From assembly GCA_003244255.1 (NCBI GenBank), contig QHCD01000028.1, positions 1 through 35,320 of the forward strand: 35,320 bases of DNA, read 5' to 3'. The stretch comes from Pseudonocardiales bacterium. Its GTDB lineage: Bacteria > Actinomycetota > Actinomycetes > Mycobacteriales > QHCD01. Below, piece after piece: positions 7,523 to 15,433 of the stretch; the first letter of the stretch is position 1; each line of letters starts with the position of its first letter. A model generated the notes under the pieces. That model had not been told where the DNA came from. It worked only from the letters and a program-made list of their open reading frames with translations, and made no database searches. Both the position numbers and the translations under genes were made by a program.

Positions 7523-9004
7523 GTGACCATCGTCGGTGAGCCGCAGTCCGGGGCTGACGTCATAACCACTCAACCGGTCACGGCCGGCGTGCACACTCCG
7601 TTCCGGCGTTGGGAACGGCGCTACGTCCTCATGTTGTGCGGATGTGACGCTGTTGTCTCGCTCATTGCCGGGCTGATCGCGTTCGAGGTGCGCTTCGGCG
7701 TGGTGACCCATTACACCGGAACGTACGTACTGCTCAGCGCGATCCTCCCGATTGCGTGGTTCGCCGCGGCGGCGTTGGCTCGCGCCTACGAGGCGAGGTT
7801 CCTGTTCGTTGGGACCGAGGAGTATCAGCGCGTCATCGCCGCGGGCGTGGCACTCATCGCATTGCTCGCCGTCGTCTCCTACGCGGGCAAAATGGATATC
7901 GCCCGCGGCTACGTCGTGGTCGCGCTCCCCGGCACCATTCTCGGGGTCCTCGTGACGCGTTACGCCGCGCGCAAGTGGGTGCACCGCAGGCGCCGCGAGG
8001 GACGGTTCATGCAGCGCGTCCTGCTGGTGGGGTACGAGCGAGGCGTCAAGTCCCTCGCCGGCCAGCTGCATCGGGAGCAGTTCCATGGCATGTACGTCGT
8101 CGGCGCCTGCCTTCCGCAGGGCTGGTCGGAGGGCACTTCGTCCACCGACATCGGCATCGACGTCTACGGCAACTTCGACGACGTCGATGTCGCCGTCGCG
8201 CTGGCCGGCGCCGACACCGTTGCCATCCTGAGCACACCGGAATGGGACGGCGAGGCGTTGCGTCGGCTCGCCTGGAAACTGGAGAGAGCGCACGTCGACC
8301 TGGTGGTCGCACCCGCATTGATGGACGTCGCGGGGCCCCGCACCACGATCCGCCCGGTCGACGGCCTGCCGCTGCTGCACGTCGAACACCCAGCTCTCAC
8401 CGGCGCCCGCCGCGTCGCCAAGGAGGTCTTCGACCGGGCGGCGGCCGGTACCGCGCTGTTCTTTCTCAGCCCGGTCTTCGGCGTGCTGGCCGTGTCGGTC
8501 TGGCTCTGCGACCGCGGACCGGCGGTCTTCCGCCAGGACCGCGTCGGCAAGAACGGCACCGTCTTCGAGGTGCTGAAGTTCCGCTCCATGTATACCGACG
8601 CCGAGGCCCGGCTGGCCGAACTGCGGGAGCAGAACGAGGGCGACGGTGTGCTGTTCAAGATCCGCGACGACCCCAGGGTCACCCCGGTGGGCAAGTGGCT
8701 CCGCCGGTTCTCCCTCGACGAGCTCCCCCAGCTGGTCAACGTCGTGCGCGGCCAGATGTCGCTCGTGGGGCCGCGCCCCCCGCTGCCCAGCGAGGTCGAG
8801 CAGTATGCCGCCGACGTTCGTCGTCGGCTGGTCGTCAAGCCGGGACTCACCGGGCTCTGGCAGGTCAGCGGTCGGTCTGACCTGTCCTGGGACGAGTCGG
8901 TGCGCCTGGACCTGCGCTATGTCGAGAACTGGTCCATCGCACTCGACGTGATGATCCTCTGCCGTACGCTCACTGCTGTGGTCCGTTCCCGCGGCGCGTA
9001 CTGA
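7523..9004 (+). CDS. Polyprenyl-phosphate sugar-1-phosphate transferase (exopolysaccharide initiating enzyme)
   Basis: Starts repeat-unit synthesis by moving a sugar-1-phosphate from a UDP-sugar to undecaprenyl (or decaprenyl) phosphate at the inner face of the membrane. The 493 residues match the long WbaP/CpsE type: about four N-terminal helices (within 30-150), a CoA-binding-like/NAD-fold middle domain (about 165-290), and a C-terminal catalytic bac_transf domain from about 300 (KEVFDRAAAG). Its motifs are VLKFRSMYTDAE, SLDELPQLVNVV (399-404), SLVGPRPPLP and GLTGLWQVSGRSD (441-453). Start is GTG 7523 after CAGGGGG. The stop overlaps the cysQ start by one base (TGATG). The substrate sugar cannot be assigned. 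Confidence 0.93.
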   Translation: MTIVGEPQSGADVITTQPVTAGVHTPFRRWERRYVLMLCGCDAVVSLIAGLIAFEVRFGVVTHYTGTYVLLSAILPIAWFAAAALARAYEARFLFVGTEEYQRVIAAGVALIALLAVVSYAGKMDIARGYVVVALPGTILGVLVTRYAARKWVHRRRREGRFMQRVLLVGYERGVKSLAGQLHREQFHGMYVVGACLPQGWSEGTSSTDIGIDVYGNFDDVDVAVALAGADTVAILSTPEWDGEALRRLAWKLERAHVDLVVAPALMDVAGPRTTIRPVDGLPLLHVEHPALTGARRVAKEVFDRAAAGTALFFLSPVFGVLAVSVWLCDRGPAVFRQDRVGKNGTVFEVLKFRSMYTDAEARLAELREQNEGDGVLFKIRDDPRVTPVGKWLRRFSLDELPQLVNVVRGQMSLVGPRPPLPSEVEQYAADVRRRLVVKPGLTGLWQVSGRSDLSWDESVRLDLRYVENWSIALDVMILCRTLTAVVRSRGAY

Positions 9005-9789
9005 TGCCGACCCCCCCGGTCGGCCCGCAGGCCGATCATCTGCTGGCCTGCGAGCTGGCCGAGGCGTCGGGCGCGCTGCTCCTCGGAGTGCGGGCGGAGC
9101 TGGGCTTCGACGACGCCACGGCGCTGCGCGAGGCCGGCGACCGGCGATCGCACGAGCTGCTCATGCGGCGGCTCGCCGAGGCCCGACCCGACGATGCGGT
9201 GCTCTCCGAGGAAGGTGTCGACGACGCCGGCCGCCTGTCGGCGTCGCGGGTCTGGATCCTCGACCCGCTCGACGGCACTCGCGAGTTCGGCGAGCCGGGT
9301 CGGGTCGACTGGGCCGTGCACGTGGCGTTGTGGGTCGCGGGCGAGCTGGTTGCCGGAGCCGTCGCGCTGCCCGCGCAGGGCCGGACCTACTCGACCGCCA
9401 GGGCCGAGCCGACGCCGGCCGCAACGTCGCGGCCGATGCGCATCGTGGTGAGCCGCACCCGGCCACCGGAGTTCCTCCAGCGCGTCGCCGAGGCGCGCGG
9501 TGGCGAGCTGGTGCCGCTGGGCTCCGCCGGTGCCAAGGTCGCCGCGGTCATCGCGGGCGACGCCGACGCCTACATCCACGCCGGCGGCCAGTACGAGTGG
9601 GACTCCGCGGCGCCGGTGGCGGCCGCCCGCGCCGCCGGGCTGCACGCGTCCCGGATCGACGGCGGCGACCTGCTCTACAACCGGCCGGACCCCCTGCTGC
9701 CGGACCTCGTGGTGTGCCGCGCCGCGGACGCCGCCGGCCTGGTCGAGGCCATCGCGCACGCCCAGCTGGCGGCTCTGAAGGCCAGCTAG
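9004..9789 (+). CDS. cysQ: 3'(2'),5'-bisphosphate nucleotidase (CysQ-like, IMPase family)
   Basis: Removes the 3'-phosphate of PAP, the inhibitory by-product of every PAPS-dependent sulfotransfer, giving AMP; some members also use PAPS or inositol phosphates. Family motifs are DDAVLSEEG (E69/E70), WILDPLDGTREF (D87, D90, metal sites) and the C-terminal YEWDSAAPVAAARAAG (D200). The 261-residue length is typical of actinobacterial CysQ. ATG 9004 overlaps the preceding stop, so it is coupled to the sugar-transferase gene. Its place just before cysD/cysN and in a locus with five sulfotransferases makes PAP turnover the most likely role, although IMPase-family specificity cannot be proven by sequence alone. 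Confidence 0.88.
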   Translation: MPTPPVGPQADHLLACELAEASGALLLGVRAELGFDDATALREAGDRRSHELLMRRLAEARPDDAVLSEEGVDDAGRLSASRVWILDPLDGTREFGEPGRVDWAVHVALWVAGELVAGAVALPAQGRTYSTARAEPTPAATSRPMRIVVSRTRPPEFLQRVAEARGGELVPLGSAGAKVAAVIAGDADAYIHAGGQYEWDSAAPVAAARAAGLHASRIDGGDLLYNRPDPLLPDLVVCRAADAAGLVEAIAHAQLAALKAS

Positions 9790-9943
9790 TCTCCTCGCCC
9801 ACCCGTGCCGCGACGGGCACCCGCAGTGAGGCGATTCTCACCCGTTCGGGCAGGCCAGCCTCTAGAGTCTGGGTAGCCGCCGGGAGGGTTGTCGCGCACA
9901 GATCCCCGGCCGCATCCATAACCGACTGCGAGGCTTCACCACC

Positions 9944-10870
9944 ATGACCGCACCACCCGCACCGAGTGACTACCGGCTCTCCCAGCTCGACGCCTTGGAA
10001 GCGGAGTCGATCCACATCTTTCGTGAGGTCGCCGCCGAGTTCGAGCGGCCCGTGCTGCTGTTCTCCGGCGGCAAGGACTCGATCGTCATGCTCGGCCTGG
10101 CGCGAAAGGCGTTCTGGCCGGCACCGATCCCGTTCCCCGTGATGCACGTCGACACCGGCCACAACTTCGCCGAGGCGATCGAGTTCCGGGACCAGCGCGT
10201 CGCCGAGCTTGGCGTGCGGCTGATCATCGCCTCGGTGCAGGTGTCGATCGACGCGGGCCGCGCCGTCGAGGAGACCGGGCGCAACGCCAGCCGAAACCGG
10301 TTGCAGACCACGACGCTGCTCGACGCCGTCGAGAAACACGGATTCGACGCTCTGTTCGGCGGCGCCCGCCGGGACGAGGAGAAGGCCCGGGCCAAGGAGC
10401 GGGTGTTCTCCTTCCGCGACGAGTTCGGCCAGTGGGATCCGAAGAATCAGCGACCGGAGCTGTGGTCGCTCTACAACACCCGGGCCCGCCGCGGTGAGAG
10501 CATCCGCGTCTTCCCGATCTCCAACTGGACCGAGCTCGACATCTGGGACTACATCGACCGCGAGAAGCTCGCGATCCCGACCATCTACTTCAGCCATCGG
10601 CGGCGGGTCTTCGAGCGGGACGGCATCCTGCTCTCCGACAGCCCGTTCGTCACCCGCGGTGACGACGAGCCGCTGTTCGAGGCGACGGTCCGCTACCGCA
10701 CCGTCGGTGACATGAGCTGCACGGGCGCGGTCGAGTCGACGGCCGCCACCGTCGAGGAGATCATCGCCGAGGTCGCAGCTACCCGGGTCACCGAGCGCGG
10801 GGCCACCCGCGCGGACGACCGCGCCACCGAGGCCGCGATGGAAGACCGGAAGAAAGAAGGCTACTTCTGA
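9944..10870 (+). CDS. cysD: Sulfate adenylyltransferase subunit 2
   Basis: With CysN it makes adenosine-5'-phosphosulfate (APS) from sulfate and ATP; CysD is the catalytic ATP-pyrophosphatase-type subunit. The PP-loop LFSGGKDSIVML is at residues 40-50. Other CysD hallmarks are VMHVDTGHNFAEAIEFRD, FGGARRDEEKARAKERVFSF and ISNWTELDIWDYI. The conserved C-terminal half ends MEDRKKEGYF, the usual CysD terminus. 308 residues is normal. A 154-base gap after cysQ may hold a separate promoter, with TAGAGT near 9863 as a weak -10. The stop overlaps the cysN start by one base (TGATG). Confidence 0.97.
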   Translation: MTAPPAPSDYRLSQLDALEAESIHIFREVAAEFERPVLLFSGGKDSIVMLGLARKAFWPAPIPFPVMHVDTGHNFAEAIEFRDQRVAELGVRLIIASVQVSIDAGRAVEETGRNASRNRLQTTTLLDAVEKHGFDALFGGARRDEEKARAKERVFSFRDEFGQWDPKNQRPELWSLYNTRARRGESIRVFPISNWTELDIWDYIDREKLAIPTIYFSHRRRVFERDGILLSDSPFVTRGDDEPLFEATVRYRTVGDMSCTGAVESTAATVEEIIAEVAATRVTERGATRADDRATEAAMEDRKKEGYF

Positions 10871-12162
10871 TGGCCGCGACCCTCGCCGCGCCCAGCGCTG
10901 GATCGACCGGGATGGACATGCTCCGGTTCGCGACGGCCGGCTCGGTGGACGACGGGAAGAGCACGCTGATCGGTCGGCTGTTATATGACTCGAAGGCGAT
11001 CTTCGAGGATCAGCTGGCCGCGGTCGAGCGCACCAGCTCGCAGCGGGGCGACGAATACACCGACCTCGCGCTGCTCACCGACGGCCTGCGAGCCGAACGG
11101 GAGCAGGGCATCACGATCGACGTCGCATACCGCTACTTCGCCACGCCACGGCGGAAGTTCATCATCGCCGACACGCCGGGGCACATCCAGTACACGCGGA
11201 ACATGGTCACCGGCGCGTCGACGGCCGATCTCGCCGTCATCCTGGTCGACGCGCGGAAGGGACTGCTGGAGCAGAGCCGCCGGCACGCGTTCCTCACCAC
11301 CCTGCTGCGGGTGCCGCACCTCGTGCTCTGCGTCAACAAGATGGACCTCGTCGATTTCGAGGAGGTCGAGTACGAGCGGGTGCGGGCCGAGTTCACCGCC
11401 TTCGCCACGAAGCTCGACGTCTCCGATCTCGCTGTGATCCCGGTATCGGCGCTCAAGGGCGACAACATCGTTTCCCGCTCGGAGAACATGCCGTGGTACG
11501 ACGGCCCGTCGCTGCTGCACCACCTGGAGAATGTCCACGTCGCGTCCGACCGCAACCTGGTCGACGTGCGGTTCCCCGTGCAGTACGTGATCCGGCCAAA
11601 GTCCACGGAGCACCACGACTACCGCGGATATGCGGGCCAGGTCGCCGGTGGCGTGATGAAGCCCGGCGACGACGTCATGGTGCTGCCGTCCGGCCTCACC
11701 ACGCGCATCGCCGCGATCGACACCGCCGACGGGCCGGTGGATCAGGCCTTCGCGCCGATGTCGGTCACGGTGCGGCTCGAGGACGACATCGACATCTCGC
11801 GCGGTGACATGATCTGCCGGCCGCACAACGCGCCGGAGGTCAGCCAGGACATCGACGCCATGGTCTGCTGGATGGTCGAGCAGCCGCTCACTCCACGGAG
11901 CAAGCTCGTGATCAAGCACACGACGCGCACTGCGCGGGCCGTCGTCCGCGGTCTGGAGTACCGGCTCGACGTCAACACGCTGCACCGCGACGAGTCCGCG
12001 CAACAGCTGGTACTCAACGAGATCGGTCGGGTGCGGTTGCGGGTCACGCAGCCGCTGTTCTGCGACCCGTACCGCCGGAACCGGACCACGGGCGGTTTCA
12101 TCCTGATCGACGAGGCGACCAACCGGACGGTCGGTGCCGGCATGATCACCGACGCCGGCTGA
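10870..12162 (+). CDS. cysN: Sulfate adenylyltransferase subunit 1 (GTPase), without APS-kinase domain
   Basis: The EF-Tu-like GTPase subunit that drives APS formation with CysD. G1 is GSVDDGKST (24-32), the G2 region is EREQGITIDVAYR, G3 is DTPGH (101-105) and G4 is NKMD (156-159), followed by two beta-barrel domains. At 430 residues it ends with VGAGMI shortly after the second barrel. Many actinobacterial homologues are CysNC fusions of over 600 residues with a C-terminal APS kinase, and this one is not. The PAPS required by the sulfotransferases here must therefore come from an APS kinase encoded elsewhere. It is coupled to cysD and convergent with the PAP2-like gene, sharing a hairpin at its 3' end. 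Confidence 0.96.
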   Translation: MAATLAAPSAGSTGMDMLRFATAGSVDDGKSTLIGRLLYDSKAIFEDQLAAVERTSSQRGDEYTDLALLTDGLRAEREQGITIDVAYRYFATPRRKFIIADTPGHIQYTRNMVTGASTADLAVILVDARKGLLEQSRRHAFLTTLLRVPHLVLCVNKMDLVDFEEVEYERVRAEFTAFATKLDVSDLAVIPVSALKGDNIVSRSENMPWYDGPSLLHHLENVHVASDRNLVDVRFPVQYVIRPKSTEHHDYRGYAGQVAGGVMKPGDDVMVLPSGLTTRIAAIDTADGPVDQAFAPMSVTVRLEDDIDISRGDMICRPHNAPEVSQDIDAMVCWMVEQPLTPRSKLVIKHTTRTARAVVRGLEYRLDVNTLHRDESAQQLVLNEIGRVRLRVTQPLFCDPYRRNRTTGGFILIDEATNRTVGAGMITDAG

Positions 12163-12202
12163 CCGGGCCTCTCACCGGCCCTCGGTTATGAAGCCGGCGT
12201 CG
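12150..12202. terminator. Bidirectional hairpin between convergent cysN and PAP2-like gene
   Basis: CGACGCCGGC at 12150-12159 pairs with GCCGGCGTCG at 12193-12202. An inner stem GGGCC (12165-12169) pairs with GGCCC (12177-12181) around a 7-base loop. The outer arms lie inside the last codons of the two converging genes. There is no T-run, as is common for actinobacterial terminators. Confidence 0.55.
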
Positions 12203-13070
12203 ACTGCCGGTCCACGGCCGTCGGTGCCGCCGGAATCGCGGCGCTCCGGGACCCGGGCTTTCCTACCGGCACGGCTGCGGGCAGTTGCCGATCGAGCACG
12301 GCGCACGCCGCGATCATGACCGCCAGCATGACGCTGCCGTAGAGCAGGCCGCCGATGACGTCGAGGAACCAGTGCTGCAGGTTGTATAACCGGGCGTAGG
12401 CCTCGGTGACTGCGAGGAATGGGACGACCGACCAGCACGCCGTGCGCAGTTTCGGCCCGCTTGCGGTTCGCCAGCGCAGGAACAAGTAGACGATCACGCC
12501 GGAGATCACGACGATGCGCGCGCATCCACCCGACGGCCAGGTGCCGCCGTCGGTGGGCGGGTGTGGCCGGTGCACCACCAGGCGCAGTACCTCGGAGGTA
12601 GCGCGCCAGAAGAGGTAGGAGCCGGGAACGGCGAGCAACGGCACCCACCAGCGCCGCCGCCACCACAGAGCGGCCAGGAGTACGCCGGCGACCACCGCGA
12701 CGACCTGCATCGGGTTCTGGTCGCCAATGTGCGTCGCGACTGCCCAGAAGTGCTTCCAGCCCGCGACGTTGCGACCGCGCTCCCACCAACGCAGCATCGG
12801 CCGGTCGATATAGTCGCCGTACTTGCGGGCGAGCACGCCGAGTCCCCAGAAGCAGCCGATGGTGAACGTCACGCCGGCGAACCAGACGATCCCCGCGGTC
12901 AGCGGACGGCCGAGCGCCTGGACGCTCGAATCGGTAGCCTGGCCAAGCCGGGCACGGATCGGCGCCGTCCGGATGTGGCCACTGCGGCGGTCTGCGGTGA
13001 CGATCGCACCGACTCCCAGCGCGATCACGATCCCGAGCGCGACGATGCCGGCGGCGACAACTGCGGTCAC
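12186..13070 (-). CDS. PAP2-superfamily membrane phosphatase-like protein
   Basis: A 294-residue polytopic protein with about six hydrophobic helices. It carries recognisable but altered PAP2 motifs: VVHRPHPP (motif 1), WPSGGCARIVV (motif 2) and ARLYNLQHWFLDVIGG (motif 3, RxxxxxHxxxD intact). In canonical enzymes motif 2 is PSGH, and here the histidine is Gly; the leading Lys of motif 1 and the Ser of motif 3 are also changed. PAP2 enzymes dephosphorylate lipids such as undecaprenyl pyrophosphate, which would fit recycling of the polymer carrier, but the altered site makes catalysis uncertain. Start is GTG 13070 at the conserved N-terminal helix. It is transcribed away from the regulatory gap and converges on cysN. 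Confidence 0.7.
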   Translation of the reverse strand: MTAVVAAGIVALGIVIALGVGAIVTADRRSGHIRTAPIRARLGQATDSSVQALGRPLTAGIVWFAGVTFTIGCFWGLGVLARKYGDYIDRPMLRWWERGRNVAGWKHFWAVATHIGDQNPMQVVAVVAGVLLAALWWRRRWWVPLLAVPGSYLFWRATSEVLRLVVHRPHPPTDGGTWPSGGCARIVVISGVIVYLFLRWRTASGPKLRTACWSVVPFLAVTEAYARLYNLQHWFLDVIGGLLYGSVMLAVMIAACAVLDRQLPAAVPVGKPGSRSAAIPAAPTAVDRQSTPAS

Positions 13071-13164
13071 TGGGCAACCCCCTGTCCCGTGCGATGTCGA
13101 ACCACGGCTTAGGGTGGTCCCTCACGTTCGCCCGGCTGCGTCGGACCCAACTGCGGTCACTGGG
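13058..13164. repeat. 17-bp direct repeat over the PAP2-like gene start
   Basis: CAACTGCGGTCACTGGG occurs at 13058-13074, covering the GTG start of the PAP2-like gene, and again at 13148-13164 in the gap, 90 bases apart. The sequence between the copies is unrelated. This may be a trace of a small duplication or a repeated regulator site. Confidence 0.55.
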
Positions 13165-13336
13165 AAGTAGGTCCGGTGACCTCGCTTGGTCGATGACCCA
13201 GGGCGGGACAGCGTTTAGAGAACAGCACCGCGATTCACATGATTGGTCGTGTCGTCGGTACGCCATTCACAGCAGCCGGTAGCGACCGGTCGCACTAGAT
13301 TGCACCTCCGACGCGGTCGCTTGACCCGCACGAGAC

Positions 13337-13365
13337 TTGCACCCTCGAGCGGCCCCACCTATGGT
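13337..13365 (+). promoter_or_regulatory. Candidate sigma70-type promoter
   Basis: TTGCAC (13337-13342), a 17-base spacer, then TATGGT (13360-13365). The predicted start near 13372 would give a leader of about 250 bases for the GH26-like gene and would place the stem-loop at the 5' end of the RNA. Confidence 0.4.
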
Positions 13366-13394
13366 AACGCCATCCCGGGGGAACGGGCCGTCGA

Positions 13395-13420
13395 TGACGC
13401 TTGGCCGAAGCCCGGCGTCA
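13395..13420 (+). other. Leader stem-loop, possible riboswitch piece
   Basis: TGACGC (13395-13400) pairs with GCGTCA (13415-13420). Inside, GGC-CGAA-GCC forms a short capped helix at 13403-13412. The preceding CGGGGGAACGGG and this GGCCGAAGCC recall conserved pieces of ydaO-type (c-di-AMP) leaders, which often precede secreted wall hydrolases in actinomycetes. I could not fold or align the whole, so the riboswitch idea is only a hypothesis. Confidence 0.3.
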
Positions 13421-13521
13421 CGACCCTGACCTTTGCTGGAGGCACGTCGTGCACGCAGGACGGTCCACCCCCCGAGGGGTCGCTGCGAAGTCGGTATTCC
13501 GTAGCATCTGACCCTCTTTCG

Positions 13522-13546
13522 GGAACTTCCGCTAGGAGCGCTTGTC
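13522..13546 (+). promoter_or_regulatory. Candidate ECF-sigma promoter
   Basis: GGAAC (13522-13526), 17 bases, GTC (13544-13546). This matches the general -35/-10 pattern of envelope-stress ECF sigma factors in actinobacteria. It lies about 78 bases before the GH26-like start. A similar GGAAC-N16-GTC stands before the other GH26-like gene at 26649. Confidence 0.35.
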
Positions 13547-13623
13547 GCGTTTCGTGGTGAGCCGTCCGACTACTGAACGTCATCACTTTGGTCACTGAAC
13601 GTAAGCGGCACTGGAGGTACCGT

Positions 13624-14562
13624 ATGAACCATCGCTTGCTGCGCCCAAAGCGCATCATCGCGGTCACCGCGTTTACCGGGATCGTCGGGGCGGTCATCGG
13701 AGCAGTAGCCATCGCGCCAACCGGCGCGACCGAGAAGTCGACCAGCTCAGGGTGTAGCACCTCGACCCTCGATGCGCGTTACGGCAGCACGCTGCGCGTG
13801 CTCTCGTCGCCGGGATCGGGTAACTGGTCTCAGGTAGAGACCAAGTGGGTGGCTGCCATCGGCCACCCGATGTGCACCACCCGCGTGTATCTCGGCACGA
13901 TCGGTGCTGGCAAGACCTGGGCGAAGACCGACATGCTCGCCCACCAGCCGGCCAACCAGCGAGTGATCTTCTCCTTCCGGGGCGGCAACGCCGCTGACAT
14001 CACAGCGTTCGAGCGCAGTCGCCCCGCCGGAACACAGTGCTACGGCTCGTTCTGGCACGAGCCGGAGAACACCTACAAGACGCCGACCCAGCAAGCCCAG
14101 TACCGGGCGAAGTGGGGCCAGTACGCGCCGGCGATCCGGGCCGGCGGCTGCAAGACGATCCTCATTCTCGAGGGCTACACCTCGACAGATAAGCAGTGGC
14201 ACTGGGAGGACTACTACAACGCCGGCGCGATCGACAGCTTCGGCTGGGACGTCTACAGCTACGGCTGGGAAGACAAGCCGCCGGTCTACCGCGATCCGGC
14301 CACCCTGCTCGCGGGCCCGCAGCACGTCGCTCGGGTGACCGGAAAGCACTGGGGCGTAACCGAAGCCGGCTCGCCGGTGATTCCTGGTGACGGCTACGGG
14401 GTTGCCCGGGTCGCGTGGATCAAGCGATATCACCAGCTGTTGGTGCAGACCCACGCGTCACTGTTCTCGATCTGGAACGACTACATCCGCTACAGCCCAC
14501 CGCCCACGGTCAACTACACAGCGGGAACGGACATGATTCACGCATGGACCGGCACCGGCTGA
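13624..14562 (+). CDS. Secreted GH26-like glycoside hydrolase
   Basis: A 312-residue exported protein. The N-terminus is basic (MNHRLLRPKR), followed by a hydrophobic helix (11-32) ending near PTGATE, so it is either cleaved by signal peptidase or held by an N-terminal anchor. The rest resembles clan GH-A enzymes, closest in pattern to GH26: GSFWHEPENTY carries the His-Glu pair (H145/E146, acid/base), SFGWDVYSYGW is the substrate strand, and HWGVTEAGSP supplies E247 as nucleophile. GH26 enzymes cut beta-mannans and related beta-glycans. ATG 13624 is chosen because GGAGGT lies five bases upstream; the frame opens earlier at TTG 13588 without a site. Inferred role: trimming or releasing the locus polymer. 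Confidence 0.7.
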   Translation: MNHRLLRPKRIIAVTAFTGIVGAVIGAVAIAPTGATEKSTSSGCSTSTLDARYGSTLRVLSSPGSGNWSQVETKWVAAIGHPMCTTRVYLGTIGAGKTWAKTDMLAHQPANQRVIFSFRGGNAADITAFERSRPAGTQCYGSFWHEPENTYKTPTQQAQYRAKWGQYAPAIRAGGCKTILILEGYTSTDKQWHWEDYYNAGAIDSFGWDVYSYGWEDKPPVYRDPATLLAGPQHVARVTGKHWGVTEAGSPVIPGDGYGVARVAWIKRYHQLLVQTHASLFSIWNDYIRYSPPPTVNYTAGTDMIHAWTGTG

Positions 14563-14596
14563 TCCGGACCGGTCGGATGGCTCCGCGGCGGTCGAT

Positions 14597-15433
14597 CTAG
14601 CGTGCCGCCGAGTGCTTGTTTCCGGGCCCGGGTGGTCTCATCCGGGCCCGGAAACAGAGCCACAGCATGTGCAGGGCGGCTGGCGCGTCGTGCACGAGAT
14701 AGCGCTTGGCGAGCCGTCGCGGCTCCTGCACCAGGCGGAACAGCCACTCGGCGCCCACGCGCTGCACGAACGTATTGGCGCGTCGCTTCTCACCGGCAGC
14801 AATGGTTACTCCGGCCCCACAGCCGAGGATCCAGGACGGGGGCGAGCCGCGCAGGATCAGCTCGGCGAGCATCTCCTGGCGAGGGAAACCGAGACCGATG
14901 AACACCAGGTCCGGTCGGGCGCTGCACACGTCCGCGACCAAGCGGTCCCGCCGTGCCTGATCGGTGTCGAAGCCATACGGCGGGACGAGCCGGCCGATGA
15001 CGCGAAGTCCGGGATAGCGTCGCCGCAGCGCCACCGCGGCCCGATCGGCGGTGTCTTCGGCGCCGCCACCCACGATGTAGACGGACTTGCTCAGGGTGGC
15101 TGCACGCCCTGCGAGAGCCTCCACCAGCCCCGAACCGGTGACACGCTCCGGCAACGGCGTCCCGGCGAGCCGCGCCGCCCAGAGCAGAGGGACACCGTCC
15201 GCGACGACGATGTCGGCGTGACGGAGTAACCGGTTCGCTTCGGCGTCTCGGCGCGCAAGCCGCCAGATGTCGACATTCGGGGTGACGACCATTCCACCGC
15301 GACCCTCGGACCACGCGCGTTCGATGTGGGCGAGGACTTCGACTTCTGACAGCGCATCGAGCCCGATGTCGCCGAGCATGACGCGGCCATCGCTCTCCGC
15401 CGCTCCGCCGCCCGTTCGCTGACTGGCGATCAC
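14597..15433 (-). CDS. WecG/TagA/CpsF-family glycosyltransferase (GT26)
   Basis: Adds a sugar to a lipid-linked intermediate at the membrane surface; relatives add ManNAc, ManNAcA or glucose in teichoic acid, ECA and capsule synthesis. The 278 residues show MVVTPNVDIWRLAR (T51), HADIVVADGVPLLWAARL (D79, the proposed base), RVTGSGLV, PDLVFIGLGFPRQE and WILGCGAGVTIAAGEKRRA, all in family order. The C-terminal basic segment (RLAKRYLVHD) is the membrane-contacting part in TagA. Its ATG overlaps the wzx stop (ATGA), so it is the last gene of the nine-gene operon. The extreme C-terminus is encoded by the large inverted repeat. Confidence 0.92.
   Translation of the reverse strand: MIASQRTGGGAAESDGRVMLGDIGLDALSEVEVLAHIERAWSEGRGGMVVTPNVDIWRLARRDAEANRLLRHADIVVADGVPLLWAARLAGTPLPERVTGSGLVEALAGRAATLSKSVYIVGGGAEDTADRAAVALRRRYPGLRVIGRLVPPYGFDTDQARRDRLVADVCSARPDLVFIGLGFPRQEMLAELILRGSPPSWILGCGAGVTIAAGEKRRANTFVQRVGAEWLFRLVQEPRRLAKRYLVHDAPAALHMLWLCFRARMRPPGPGNKHSAAR
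14617..14656. terminator. 15-bp perfect inverted repeat inside the wecG 3' end
   Basis: TGTTTCCGGGCCCGG at 14617-14631 is followed by a 10-base loop and then its exact reverse complement at 14642-14656. It covers the last codons of the wecG-like gene and lies just past the converging GH26-like gene. It could terminate both transcripts, though neither side has a T-run. It is by far the strongest hairpin seen in the window. Confidence 0.6.

Larger units (their letters stand above)
13071..13623. other. 553-base divergent regulatory gap
   Basis: No credible gene lies here; the longest + ORF, 13243-13560, has a random composition and no ribosome site. The gap separates the divergent PAP2-like and GH26-like genes. 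It holds the second copy of the 17-bp repeat, a sigma70-type promoter candidate, a stem-loop, an ECF-type promoter candidate, and a nonamer ACTGAACGT present twice near 13572 and 13595 just before the downstream gene. Together these suggest a long regulated leader for the secreted hydrolase gene. Confidence 0.5.

Noticed and set aside
12172..13266. 364-codon minus-strand ORF overlapping the PAP2-like gene in another frame
   Set aside because: Arg-rich translation without motifs; the overlapping frame has PAP2 motifs and hydrophobic helices.
13243..13560. 105-codon ORF in the gap before the GH26-like gene
   Set aside because: No ribosome site, random-looking composition, and it runs through promoter and hairpin candidates.
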